From Ignavibacteriales bacterium (GTDB lineage Bacteria; Bacteroidota; Ignavibacteria; Ignavibacteriales; Ignavibacteriaceae): a stretch of DNA of 64,000 nucleotides. The notes beneath the pieces were generated by a model. That model was not told the DNA's origin. It worked only from the letters and a program-made list of their open reading frames with translations, and did no database searches. The DNA lies in contig CP065001.1 of the NCBI GenBank assembly GCA_016700155.1, forward strand, positions 1,550,001-1,614,000, given 5' to 3'. Made by a program: the position numbers and the translations under genes. Below, piece after piece: positions 18,477 through 25,963 of the stretch; positions within the stretch are counted from its first letter, which is position 1; each line of letters begins with the position of its first letter.

Positions 18477-19278
18477 AAAATGGTGGGAGTATTTTCTAGT
18501 AATATTCTGGGCTTTTTCACGCCCTTCAAATAAAAAATTGATGAAGTACGAACAGGTAACAAAGGAAGATTTGAAGATTAAATATGGTCCCAGAATTTCT
18601 GATGTATTAAACACAGATGATTTGGAAAAGATTAAAACTTTAACCGAATTTATTGACAATAAATATTTAGAAGAAGATGAAAGGAAAAAGACTATTGAAA
18701 ACAAAGCTCATTCTTTAATTGGACAAACAAGTTTGGCAGTGTCATTCCTCTTAGCTGCTATTTCATTTGGTAGTACTCAAAATGATAATTTACCATTGTA
18801 CTTTAAAATAATAGTTTGGTTATTATTTTTTCTAATCATTCTTAATTTCGTAACCGCTGGACTACACGCAAGGAATGTAGTCACTGCTTTGGAAGGTTTC
18901 GCGCATCATTCAATAGAAAATTTTTTCTACCCAGACAATAGTAAATATAATCTTCTCTTTGAAAAATTTTTTATGAGTGAGTATAACTTTTATCTTAATA
19001 ATGTTAAAACAACATATTTACGGTTTTCACATTGGTATTTCAAATTTAGTTTTATAATTACGGTTATAGTTGCGCTTATATTGCCTCCATCAATAATGTT
19101 TGTCTATAATCAAGATTTAGAATTTGAATCACCAACTAAAACAAGTAATATAAAAGTGGAAAATTATTATTGGAATAAAAGTAAAACTAATGATTCTATT
19201 AGCATCAAAGAAGATTCAATAAAGCAAAAGTTAAGTGATGATACGTTATTAAATAAAAAAGCAGCTATTTGTGAATAA
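18457..19278 (+). CDS. Membrane protein of the graspetide locus, unknown function
   Basis: The product of 273 residues begins with a short aromatic segment (WWEYFLVIFWAF) and has a charged region to about residue 80. Two adjacent hydrophobic helices (about 88-105 and 110-130) and another near 195-220 (FSFIITVIVALILPPSIMFVY) follow, then a polar tail. It is not a recognised ABC exporter or peptidase. The arrangement of two close helices after a charged helix is reminiscent of small membrane effector or immunity proteins, but no family could be assigned. It overlaps the ligase gene by 20 bases and the nucleotidyltransferase gene by eight, so it is almost certainly co-transcribed with both. Immunity, export or anchoring of the peptide are possible roles by context only. 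Confidence 0.6.
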   Translation: MNYEIFEKWWEYFLVIFWAFSRPSNKKLMKYEQVTKEDLKIKYGPRISDVLNTDDLEKIKTLTEFIDNKYLEEDERKKTIENKAHSLIGQTSLAVSFLLAAISFGSTQNDNLPLYFKIIVWLLFFLIILNFVTAGLHARNVVTALEGFAHHSIENFFYPDNSKYNLLFEKFFMSEYNFYLNNVKTTYLRFSHWYFKFSFIITVIVALILPPSIMFVYNQDLEFESPTKTSNIKVENYYWNKSKTNDSISIKEDSIKQKLSDDTLLNKKAAICE

Positions 19279-19573
19279 GGCAGAATTAAAAACAAAAATA
19301 GTGGAATCATTAAAAGGCGAAAAGGAGATAAATAGAATTATCATTTTCGGTTCTTTTAATAAAAGCGATTCACCTAATGATATTGATATTGCTGTCGTTC
19401 AGAACAGTAAGGAAAATTATCTTACTCTTGCTTTGAAGTACAGGAAATTGATAAGAAGTGTTTCCAGAGAAATTGCTGTTGACATATTCCCGGTAGTAGA
19501 AAAAAACGATAATAGTTTTTTTGCTTCTGAAGTTGCCTCAGGCGAAGTTATTTATGTTAGAGGAAATTGCTAA
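19271..19573 (+). CDS. Minimal nucleotidyltransferase (MNT) domain protein
   Basis: This protein of 100 residues of the polymerase-beta-like nucleotidyltransferase superfamily carries the signature GSFNKSDSPNDIDIAVV: the GS motif and two metal-binding aspartates in DID. A further acidic strand (IAVDIFPVV) supplies the usual third position. Such MNT proteins commonly pair with HEPN partners as toxin-antitoxin modules, in which MNT AMPylates the HEPN toxin. Here the next gene is only 60 codons and does not look like HEPN. The start is GTG at 19271, overlapping the membrane-protein gene by eight bases. Confidence 0.75.
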   Translation: MNKAELKTKIVESLKGEKEINRIIIFGSFNKSDSPNDIDIAVVQNSKENYLTLALKYRKLIRSVSREIAVDIFPVVEKNDNSFFASEVASGEVIYVRGNC

Positions 19574-19578
19574 CAACT

Positions 19579-19761
19579 ATGAACAGTGATGAACTCCGCG
19601 AAAAAGTTTACCAGGGCGTTAAGCTTGCAATTGACAAGCTGATTGAAGAACGCGCCAAAGAAGACGGTTACCTGGTCATATCAAGAGACGATAAGATTAT
19701 AAGAGTCCCGGCTAAAGAATTATTGAATGAGAGAGAAAAAGAAAATTCTAATCCTAAATAA
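19579..19761 (+). CDS. Small hypothetical protein downstream of MNT gene
   Basis: Sixty residues from ATG 19579 form a predicted helix (MNSDELREKVYQGVKLAIDKL) followed by a short beta segment (GYLVISRDDKIIRVPAKELL). A TTG four codons earlier would overlap the MNT gene. It is charged and probably cytoplasmic, and no family was recognised. It follows the MNT gene by a few bases and so may be its partner, but it lacks the R...H motif of HEPN proteins. Confidence 0.6.
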   Translation: MNSDELREKVYQGVKLAIDKLIEERAKEDGYLVISRDDKIIRVPAKELLNEREKENSNPK

Positions 19762-19864
19762 GTCTTCTTAATCTTTAACCATTCTTTCATTCACCCATTC
19801 ATCCAATCAACCACCCATTCAGCATTTCAACATAATCTTTTCAATTTCGTATTCACTTTATTCG

Positions 19865-19872
19865 TAAATTTG
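19865..19872 (+). promoter_or_regulatory. Candidate Bacteroidota-type -7 element (TAnnTTTG)
   Basis: TAAATTTG matches the TAnnTTTG -7 consensus used by the primary sigma factor of Bacteroidota and lies 20 bases ahead of the ATG of the ABC transporter operon. A convincing -33 TTTG/TTG partner was not found, so support rests on position and one element. Confidence 0.35.
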
Positions 19873-19892
19873 TACAACAATTACGGGATGTT

Positions 19893-20825
19893 ATGGCAAT
19901 TATAGAAACCAACAGTCTCTCAAAAACTTTTACCTCTACTTTTGGTAAAAAAACTGTTAACGCTTTAAATGAGTTCACACTCGCAATAGAACCGGGAACA
20001 ATATTCGGTCTGCTTGGACCTAACGGCGCAGGTAAAACCACTCTTGTTAAAATTCTGCTCGGTATAACTTTCCCTACTTCAGGAACGGCGGCAATGTTCG
20101 GAAGTCCCTTAAATAATTACCAGATTAAAAAGAAAATCGGTTACCTGCCGGAGAATCATAAGTATCCTCCATACTTAACCGGCGGTGAAGTGCTGAACTT
20201 CTTCGGTAAGTTAAGCGGACTTGATGGAATTCATCTTTCAAAAAAAATAGATGAACTGCTTGAAATTATGCAGCTCGGCAAATGGAAAAAGATAAAAGTA
20301 AAAACGTATTCAAAAGGAATGATGCAGAGACTCGGTCTTGCTCAGGCAATGTTGAATGATCCCGATTTGATTTTCCTTGATGAACCGACAGACGGTGTTG
20401 ATCCGATTGGAAGGAAAGAGATACGAGATATTCTCATCGACTTGAAGAATAAAAACAAAACGATATTTCTTAACAGTCACTTGTTATCAGAAGTTGAGTT
20501 GATCACTGACAGGGTCGGTATTCTTAACAAAGGAAAACTGCTTAAAGAAGGAACAGTAAAAGAACTAACTGAAAAGAAAGAAGAGTATAAACTTGAACTG
20601 GCTTCATCTATTGCGGATGAAAACCCGTTTGCAAGATTTAGTCTCGCAAAAATCACAGATGTAAGTTATACAGTTAGAGTTAACAGTGATGAAGAGTTGA
20701 ATCATTTAATCGACCAGTTAAGAAATTCAAACCTGATGATAAAAGAAATCGTAAAACAAAAAACCACACTTGAAGATATGTTCATCTCGCTCATTAAGGA
20801 AGCTGACAAAGGAGTAAAATCATGA
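19893..20825 (+). CDS. ABC transporter ATP-binding protein
   Basis: This cytoplasmic ATPase subunit powers an ABC-2 type export or membrane-remodelling system. It has Walker A (GPNGAGKTT, about residues 49-57), the Q-loop region, the signature (YSKGMMQRLGLAQAM) and Walker B with the following glutamate (LIFLDEPTDGVDP). The H-loop histidine is in LNSHLLSEVE. The 310-residue length includes a C-terminal extension typical of NatA/CcmA-like exporters. The stop overlaps the permease start by four bases (ATGA), so the two are coupled. The substrate is not evident; the graspetide locus upstream is on the same strand but separated by 131 bases with a possible promoter. Confidence 0.93.
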   Translation: MAIIETNSLSKTFTSTFGKKTVNALNEFTLAIEPGTIFGLLGPNGAGKTTLVKILLGITFPTSGTAAMFGSPLNNYQIKKKIGYLPENHKYPPYLTGGEVLNFFGKLSGLDGIHLSKKIDELLEIMQLGKWKKIKVKTYSKGMMQRLGLAQAMLNDPDLIFLDEPTDGVDPIGRKEIRDILIDLKNKNKTIFLNSHLLSEVELITDRVGILNKGKLLKEGTVKELTEKKEEYKLELASSIADENPFARFSLAKITDVSYTVRVNSDEELNHLIDQLRNSNLMIKEIVKQKTTLEDMFISLIKEADKGVKS

Positions 20826-21643
20826 AAAACACCTGGCTTATTACATGGTTTACACTCCGCGAGGCAATGGCAAGAAAAGTTTTTATTTTCTTTGCTATAA
20901 TTTCATTGCTGGTCATACTCGGATCAATTTTAATTTTCAGTGTTATCGATACCGAATCTCTCATAGGCGGGTTTGCAGTTGAAGGACAGGAACTTCAGCT
21001 TGCACAGATTGTAACCGCGCTTGAGTTAATTATAATATCTCCGTTAGCAGGACTTTGTCTGCTCCTCGCAATATTTTCAAGCGCCAGTTTCATTCCTAAT
21101 ATGCTGGAGAAGGGTAATATTGATCTGCTGCTTTCAAAACCTGTTTCGCGCACACAGTTGTTATGGGGCAAGTATTTCGGAGGAATTATTGTCGTCTTAC
21201 TTAATATCGCGTTTCTGATTTTGGGAGTCTGGTTAACTATTTCTTTTAAATTAGGTTACTGGGACATTTCATTTCTCTCTGTAATATTTGTGGTTACATT
21301 CACATTTGCGGTACTTTATTCGATAATAGTATTATTTGGTGTTCTTACAAAAAGTTCAATATTCGGTATGATGGCGGCTTATTTCATATTCATCATTTTA
21401 AGTCCGTTGATGAATTTTGCGAACACACAATTAAAAGTTTTTGTTGAAAGTGAAACGATTCGCGGAATAATCAAAGTGATTTATTACATAGTTCCTAAAA
21501 CTTCTGAGTTGATGGGACAGATAACGCTGAATCTCGCATCCGGAAAAGGAATAACTGACTTTCAACCTGTTTTAACATCGTTTTTATTTTTAATTTTAGT
21601 TATGGGAATTTCAAATTTTATTTTTGTGAAGAAAGATTTTTAA
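20822..21643 (+). CDS. ABC-2 type transporter permease
   Basis: This integral membrane partner of the preceding ATPase has 273 residues with about six hydrophobic helices (about 20-40, 60-90, 110-140, 150-180, 185-205, 245-270). The motif GNIDLLLSKPVSRTQLLWGKY between helices is typical of ABC-2 permeases (DUF/NosY-like), which contact the ATPase there. It overlaps the ATPase gene by four bases. One spacer base separates its stop from the next GTG, so a three- or four-gene operon is likely. Substrate unknown. Confidence 0.9.
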   Translation: MKNTWLITWFTLREAMARKVFIFFAIISLLVILGSILIFSVIDTESLIGGFAVEGQELQLAQIVTALELIIISPLAGLCLLLAIFSSASFIPNMLEKGNIDLLLSKPVSRTQLLWGKYFGGIIVVLLNIAFLILGVWLTISFKLGYWDISFLSVIFVVTFTFAVLYSIIVLFGVLTKSSIFGMMAAYFIFIILSPLMNFANTQLKVFVESETIRGIIKVIYYIVPKTSELMGQITLNLASGKGITDFQPVLTSFLFLILVMGISNFIFVKKDF

Positions 21644-21644
21644 T

Positions 21645-22610
21645 GTGATTAAGAAGATCGGTTTATTTTCGGCAGTTGCTCTGGTTCTGGTTTGGGGCTG
21701 CGGGGGAGAGGAAAAGAGAGATGCACTTACAGCAAAGCAGTGGCAGATAATATCTTACCTTCCGGTTGACACCGAGTTTCTTCTCTATATGAATCTTGAT
21801 GAACTTCGCAGAACTGAATTTTGGGAACAATACTTTAAAACGTCAATCCAGAAAGCGCCAGGTAATAACTGGCTTAGTGAATTTGAAGTTCAAACAGGCA
21901 TCGGAATAAAAAAGGGTATTGCCGGTATTTATGTAGCAACAACGTGGGATGATAACAACGTTTTTGTTGTTCAGTTCAGCGGGAATATTCAACCCGTTAA
22001 AGAGTATTTTAATAACGCCGGATATTTCAAGCCGGGTCAGGTTAATGATAAAAAATTCTATGAACTTAAATCGGGTTCCCAGTCAAAGTTTTATTTCGTG
22101 GATGATTCAACTCTTGTTGTCATGAATAGTTCTGCATACCTGATGTCACTGCTGGAACAGAAACGTCAGTCACTAAGAGAGAATACCAAATTTGTACGGC
22201 TGATACAGAACATTCAGAACAAACGTCACTATTTTCTTGTAACTGATAAGGGATCGTTTGCCGCAGCTTTGTTCGGACCGATTCTCGGACACAACAAAGA
22301 TCTTCCGGTAAAGGAAATAATCGGTTCTATTACTTCAATCCATTTATCCGCTGAGTTTGATGACGGCGTATCAATTGAGTCTGTATGGGAATTCAATAAC
22401 TCAAAGAACGCTTACCTTCTTGCAACAGCAATTAAAAGTGCAATCGCGGTCGGTATATTTGCGCAGAAAGATGTAACACTCGGAAAAATTGTTGAGGATA
22501 TGACTATAAGCAGGTACGATACAAAAATAAAATTTACACTTGAACTTGAAAAAGATAAGCTGAATGAGATCAGGCATTCAACATTGAATAATAAATTGGA
22601 TCTAAATTAA
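21645..22610 (+). CDS. Putative lipoprotein of the ABC transporter operon
   Basis: The start is GTG at 21645. The N-terminus is a short hydrophobic signal ending VLVWGC, a lipobox-like cysteine, which implies an anchored periplasmic or outer-membrane protein of 321 residues. The body (YLPVDTEFLLYMNLDELR..., GIKKGIAGIYVAT...) has alternating beta-strand segments seen in DUF3352-like proteins of unknown function; that match is tentative. It is tightly packed behind the ABC permease and followed after 12 bases by the dehydrogenase gene. Confidence 0.65.
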   Translation: MIKKIGLFSAVALVLVWGCGGEEKRDALTAKQWQIISYLPVDTEFLLYMNLDELRRTEFWEQYFKTSIQKAPGNNWLSEFEVQTGIGIKKGIAGIYVATTWDDNNVFVVQFSGNIQPVKEYFNNAGYFKPGQVNDKKFYELKSGSQSKFYFVDDSTLVVMNSSAYLMSLLEQKRQSLRENTKFVRLIQNIQNKRHYFLVTDKGSFAAALFGPILGHNKDLPVKEIIGSITSIHLSAEFDDGVSIESVWEFNNSKNAYLLATAIKSAIAVGIFAQKDVTLGKIVEDMTISRYDTKIKFTLELEKDKLNEIRHSTLNNKLDLN

Positions 22611-22622
22611 TAAGGATAAAAT

Positions 22623-23564
22623 ATGCAGGGAGAAAATCTGAAACTTGAAGACCTGTTGGAAAAAACTAAATCTACCGATGGACAGGAAAGAATAAATAAT
22701 ATAGCTATTATCGGTGCGGGAGTTATGGGTCAGGGAATAGCCCAGACAATAGCCGCCGCCGGAATTGAAGTACTTCTCATTGAAAGAGATGTCAATCATC
22801 TTGAAAAAGCTAAGAGTTCACTAATTGAATATATCGACCGTGAAATAAAACGATGGGCTCTCACAACTTCGGAAAAGAAAGCGATACTGAGCAGGATTAA
22901 CTGGTCTACCAACTATGATAAACTTGGCGAATGCGATCTTATAATTGAAGCTGTTGATGAAGACTTTGAACTGAAAAAAAATATTTTTCAGCATCTCGAT
23001 AAACTTGTAAAAGACGATGTGATATTTGTATCGAACACATCAACATTAAGTCTTACAAAAATTGCTGAAGCTACCGGAAGACCGTCAAAGGTGATCGGGA
23101 TGCACTTCTTAAACCCGGTACCAAAAATTCCGATGGTTGAACTTGTAAAGTGTCTTCACACTTCCAATGACACTGTTGAAGCTGTTAAAGTTTTTGCAGC
23201 GAGAATCGGTAAAACTCCTGTTGAAGTTTATGAATACCCGGGATTTGTTACTACAAGAGCAATTGTTCCATTGCTTAATGAAGCAATGCATATTCTGCTT
23301 GAAGGTGTGGCAACTGCAAAGGACATTGATACCGCGATGAAACTTGGTTACAATTTCCAGTATGGTCCGCTTGAAATGGCTGATATGATGGGACTCGATG
23401 AAGTTCTCGCCTGGATGGAAACTTTGTGGAAGACTTTAGGTGAGCCTCGTTACCGCGCCTGCCCGATTCTGCGTAAACTTGTAAGGGAAAGAAAACTCGG
23501 TAAAAAAACCGGCGAAGGTTTTTACAAATACAGTGAGAGCGGATTTATAATAGACACTAAGTGA
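22623..23564 (+). CDS. 3-hydroxyacyl-CoA (3-hydroxybutyryl-CoA) dehydrogenase
   Basis: This cytoplasmic NAD-dependent enzyme oxidises 3-hydroxyacyl-CoA or, in the reverse direction, reduces acetoacetyl-CoA. The N-terminal Rossmann motif is IIGAGVMGQGIAQTIAAAG. The catalytic His/Glu segments are VSNTSTLSLTKIA and GMHFLNPVPKIPMVELV, and a C-terminal helical domain contains GFVTTRA...NEAM and the final KTGEGFYKY. The protein of 313 residues has an N-terminal extension of about 25 residues before the Rossmann fold. The family is clear; whether it serves beta-oxidation or butanoate-type fermentation is not. Acetate kinase lies downstream, which fits acyl-CoA-based energy metabolism. Confidence 0.92.
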   Translation: MQGENLKLEDLLEKTKSTDGQERINNIAIIGAGVMGQGIAQTIAAAGIEVLLIERDVNHLEKAKSSLIEYIDREIKRWALTTSEKKAILSRINWSTNYDKLGECDLIIEAVDEDFELKKNIFQHLDKLVKDDVIFVSNTSTLSLTKIAEATGRPSKVIGMHFLNPVPKIPMVELVKCLHTSNDTVEAVKVFAARIGKTPVEVYEYPGFVTTRAIVPLLNEAMHILLEGVATAKDIDTAMKLGYNFQYGPLEMADMMGLDEVLAWMETLWKTLGEPRYRACPILRKLVRERKLGKKTGEGFYKYSESGFIIDTK

Positions 23565-23600
23565 TGATAGAGTAAAATAAATTAAAGTTTATGATGCCTT

Positions 23601-23627
23601 GTCACACTGAGCCTGTCGAAGTGTGAC
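23601..23627. repeat. Dispersed palindrome (GTCACAC-TGAGCCTGTCGAA-GTGTGAC type)
   Basis: GTCACAC and GTGTGAC flank TGAGCCTGTCGAA, the same core as at 7381-7411 with one base different (C for T). The arms differ between copies yet are self-complementary in each, the hallmark of a REP-like hairpin family. It sits between the dehydrogenase and acetate kinase genes. Confidence 0.8.
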
Positions 23628-23749
23628 GACATCTAGTACGTCAGTCTTCGATGCCCGGATGATACGGGAGAATGGCAAAAAGTGTTTGAGAAAAGTAGAA
23701 ATCAATTAAGAAAAATATAGTTAGTATTCATTTATAGAAAAGAAAGATC

Positions 23750-24958
23750 ATGAAAGTTTTAGTTCTAAATTGCGGAAGCTCTTCAATTAAGTACCAGTTC
23801 TTTGATACTGATAAAAAGGTTGCACTTGCCAAAGGTCTTGTTGAACGTATCGGAATGACCGGTGCTGTTCTAAGTCATACCAGATATGATGGCGACCAGA
23901 TAAAAGTAGTTGGTGAAATCCTTGATCATGCAATCGCTATCGAATATGTTCTTGCGGTTATGTTAAGTAAAAATCACGGTGTGATTGATAACAAAGAAGA
24001 TATTGAAGCGGTTGGTCACAGGGTTGTTCATGGCGGAGAAACATTCTCCGGTTCGGTTTATATAACTGACGAAGTTATTCAAGTGCTGCAGGATAATATT
24101 GAACTTGCACCTTTGCACAATCCGCCAAATATAAAAGGTATCCAGGCTGTTAAAAGAATAATGCCGGATACACCACAGTGCGGAGTATTTGATACAGCTT
24201 TCCACACAAAGATGCCTCCTAAAGCTTACCTTTATGGAATTCCTTATGAGCTTTACAAAAAATATAAAATCAGAAGATATGGATTTCACGGAACCTCCCA
24301 TCTTTATGTAAGTAAACGCGCCGCTGAAATGATGGGGAAAGATTTAAGTGAATTAAAAATTATTACCGCACATCTCGGGAATGGCTGCAGTATGGCTGCT
24401 GTGGACAGGGGTGTTTCCGTTGATACAACAATGGGATTCACACCGCTCGAAGGTTTGTTAATGGGAACAAGAAGTGGTGACATTGATCCGTCAGTAATAC
24501 TTTACATTATGGGTAAAGAAGGTTTGTCAATGAGTGAAGCAAACACACTTCTCAATAAACACAGCGGACTGATAGGCATAAGCGGTGAAAGCAGTGACAT
24601 GCGCGAAATTCAGGCGGCGATAAAGGATGATCACAAACGCGCCAAATACGCTTTTGATATTTTCGTTTACAAAATCAAAAAATATGTCGGGGCTTATGCT
24701 GCTGCAATGGGCGGACTTGATGCGCTGGTATTCACAGGCGGCATCGGTGAAAATTCAGCAGAAGTAAGAAGTGAAGTTTGTAAGGATATGAAATTCATCG
24801 GGATTGAAATTGATGAAAATAAAAATGCCGCGAAGGAAGAACTTCTTTCAACAGCATCCTCCCCGACAAAAGTTTTCAGAATACCGACTAATGAAGAATT
24901 AGTTATTGCACTGGATACAAGTGCAATTGTAGCTGAGATGAAGGAGACAGCAAAATAA
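23750..24958 (+). CDS. ackA: Acetate kinase
   Basis: It interconverts acetyl phosphate plus ADP and acetate plus ATP, in the cytoplasm. At 402 residues it has normal length. The family blocks are present: N-terminal LNCGSSSIKYQFF, the GHRVVHGGE substrate region, the catalytic-aspartate segment CGVFDTAFH, RRYGFHGTSH, the nucleotide-binding HLGNGCSMAAV and DTTMGFTPLEGL, and the C-terminal FTGGIGENSAEVR. A phosphotransacetylase gene is not next to it. It gives substrate-level ATP from acetyl-CoA and suggests mixed-acid or acetate-forming fermentation. Confidence 0.97.
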   Translation: MKVLVLNCGSSSIKYQFFDTDKKVALAKGLVERIGMTGAVLSHTRYDGDQIKVVGEILDHAIAIEYVLAVMLSKNHGVIDNKEDIEAVGHRVVHGGETFSGSVYITDEVIQVLQDNIELAPLHNPPNIKGIQAVKRIMPDTPQCGVFDTAFHTKMPPKAYLYGIPYELYKKYKIRRYGFHGTSHLYVSKRAAEMMGKDLSELKIITAHLGNGCSMAAVDRGVSVDTTMGFTPLEGLLMGTRSGDIDPSVILYIMGKEGLSMSEANTLLNKHSGLIGISGESSDMREIQAAIKDDHKRAKYAFDIFVYKIKKYVGAYAAAMGGLDALVFTGGIGENSAEVRSEVCKDMKFIGIEIDENKNAAKEELLSTASSPTKVFRIPTNEELVIALDTSAIVAEMKETAK

Positions 24959-24996
24959 ATTTTGATTTCTTCTTCATTTAATTAATAATCCGGATG

Positions 24997-25020
24997 AGCC
25001 TGGATAATTTTATTCAGGCT
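24997..25020 (+). terminator. Possible terminator hairpin after ackA
   Basis: AGCCTGGATAA pairs with TTATTCAGGCT (one mismatch or wobble) with almost no loop, so the real fold would open a few pairs. The following bases (GATTTCTTTCTC) are pyrimidine-rich but not a clean T-run, so function as a terminator is uncertain. Confidence 0.4.
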
Positions 25021-25060
25021 GATTTCTTTCTCATTCACATAAATTTTTTGAGGTGAGTTT

Positions 25061-25852
25061 ATGGAACTGGGGTTGAAAGATAAAGTTGCCCTTGTTACAG
25101 CATCCAGTAAAGGCATAGGCAGAGCAGTAGCAGAAGGATTAATTGAAGAGGGTTGTAAAGTAGCCATCTGTTCACGAAGCAAGGATGATCTTGAAAGTGC
25201 TTCGTCAGAAATCAAACGCAAAACTAACTATGAACCGTTCTGGTGTGTTTGTGATCTCAGCAAACCAAAAGATATTGAATCCACTTTCACCACTGTCCAC
25301 CAGCATTACGGGAAGATAGATATACTAGTTAACAATTGCGGCGGACCCGTCACCGGTTTCCTTAAAGAGCTTGATGAACAAAACTGGCTCGAAGCGTTTG
25401 ACCAGGTTCTGATGAGTACAATAAGATTTTCAAAATTAGTTCTTCCTGAAATGATCTCACACGAATGGGGGAGAATAATCAACATCACTTCAATATCAGT
25501 TAAGCAGCCGATAGAAAACCTGATGCTTTCAAACACATACAGAAGCGGAATAATCGGTTTTACAAAATCACTCAGCAATGAATCAGCGAAGTATGGGATA
25601 ACTGTCAACAGTGTGGCGCCGGGACATACATTAACGAGAAGAGCTTATGAGCTTGCTGTGAGTAAAGCAAAACTGACAGGAATGTCACACGAAGAAGTGC
25701 TTGCAGATATGGCAAAACAAATTCCCATGAACCGCCTGGCGGCACCTGAAGAGATTGCATCACTAGTAACTTTTCTTGCATCAACTAAAGCAGGATACAT
25801 AACCGGCACCACGATTCATGTTGACGGCGGATTTGTTAAATCAGTGATGTAA
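25061..25852 (+). CDS. SDR family oxidoreductase with substituted catalytic YxxxK
   Basis: This protein of 263 residues of the short-chain dehydrogenase/reductase fold has the nucleotide motif TASSKGIGRA and the NNCGG strand. The C-terminal SVAPGHT and ITGTTIHVDGGF segments match the FabG-like branch. The catalytic serine aligns with Ser144. The usual tyrosine and lysine of YxxxK fall at Ser157 and Arg161 (LSNTYRSGIIGFTKSL). I recall a minor SDR branch with this LSN..R sequence that is often annotated as 3-oxoacyl-ACP reductase. Whether it is an active dehydrogenase is therefore doubtful. It is preceded by a GAGGTGA ribosome-binding site and appears to be a single gene. Confidence 0.85.
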   Translation: MELGLKDKVALVTASSKGIGRAVAEGLIEEGCKVAICSRSKDDLESASSEIKRKTNYEPFWCVCDLSKPKDIESTFTTVHQHYGKIDILVNNCGGPVTGFLKELDEQNWLEAFDQVLMSTIRFSKLVLPEMISHEWGRIINITSISVKQPIENLMLSNTYRSGIIGFTKSLSNESAKYGITVNSVAPGHTLTRRAYELAVSKAKLTGMSHEEVLADMAKQIPMNRLAAPEEIASLVTFLASTKAGYITGTTIHVDGGFVKSVM

Positions 25853-25963
25853 AATTATCAGGGCTTTTGAATATCGAGTATCGAACAAGGAATTTCGAAT
25901 GATGAAGTTTTAAAAGATAAATTTGTCAATGACACTTTTTCCTCATAGAAAGAGGACAGCAAA

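Noticed and set aside
19271..19761. Canonical MNT/HEPN toxin-antitoxin pair
   Set aside because: The downstream small protein lacks the HEPN R...H motif and is too short, so the canonical label was not used.
7381..23627. Terminal inverted repeats of an insertion sequence
   Set aside because: Each palindrome is complete in itself and no transposase lies between or near the copies.
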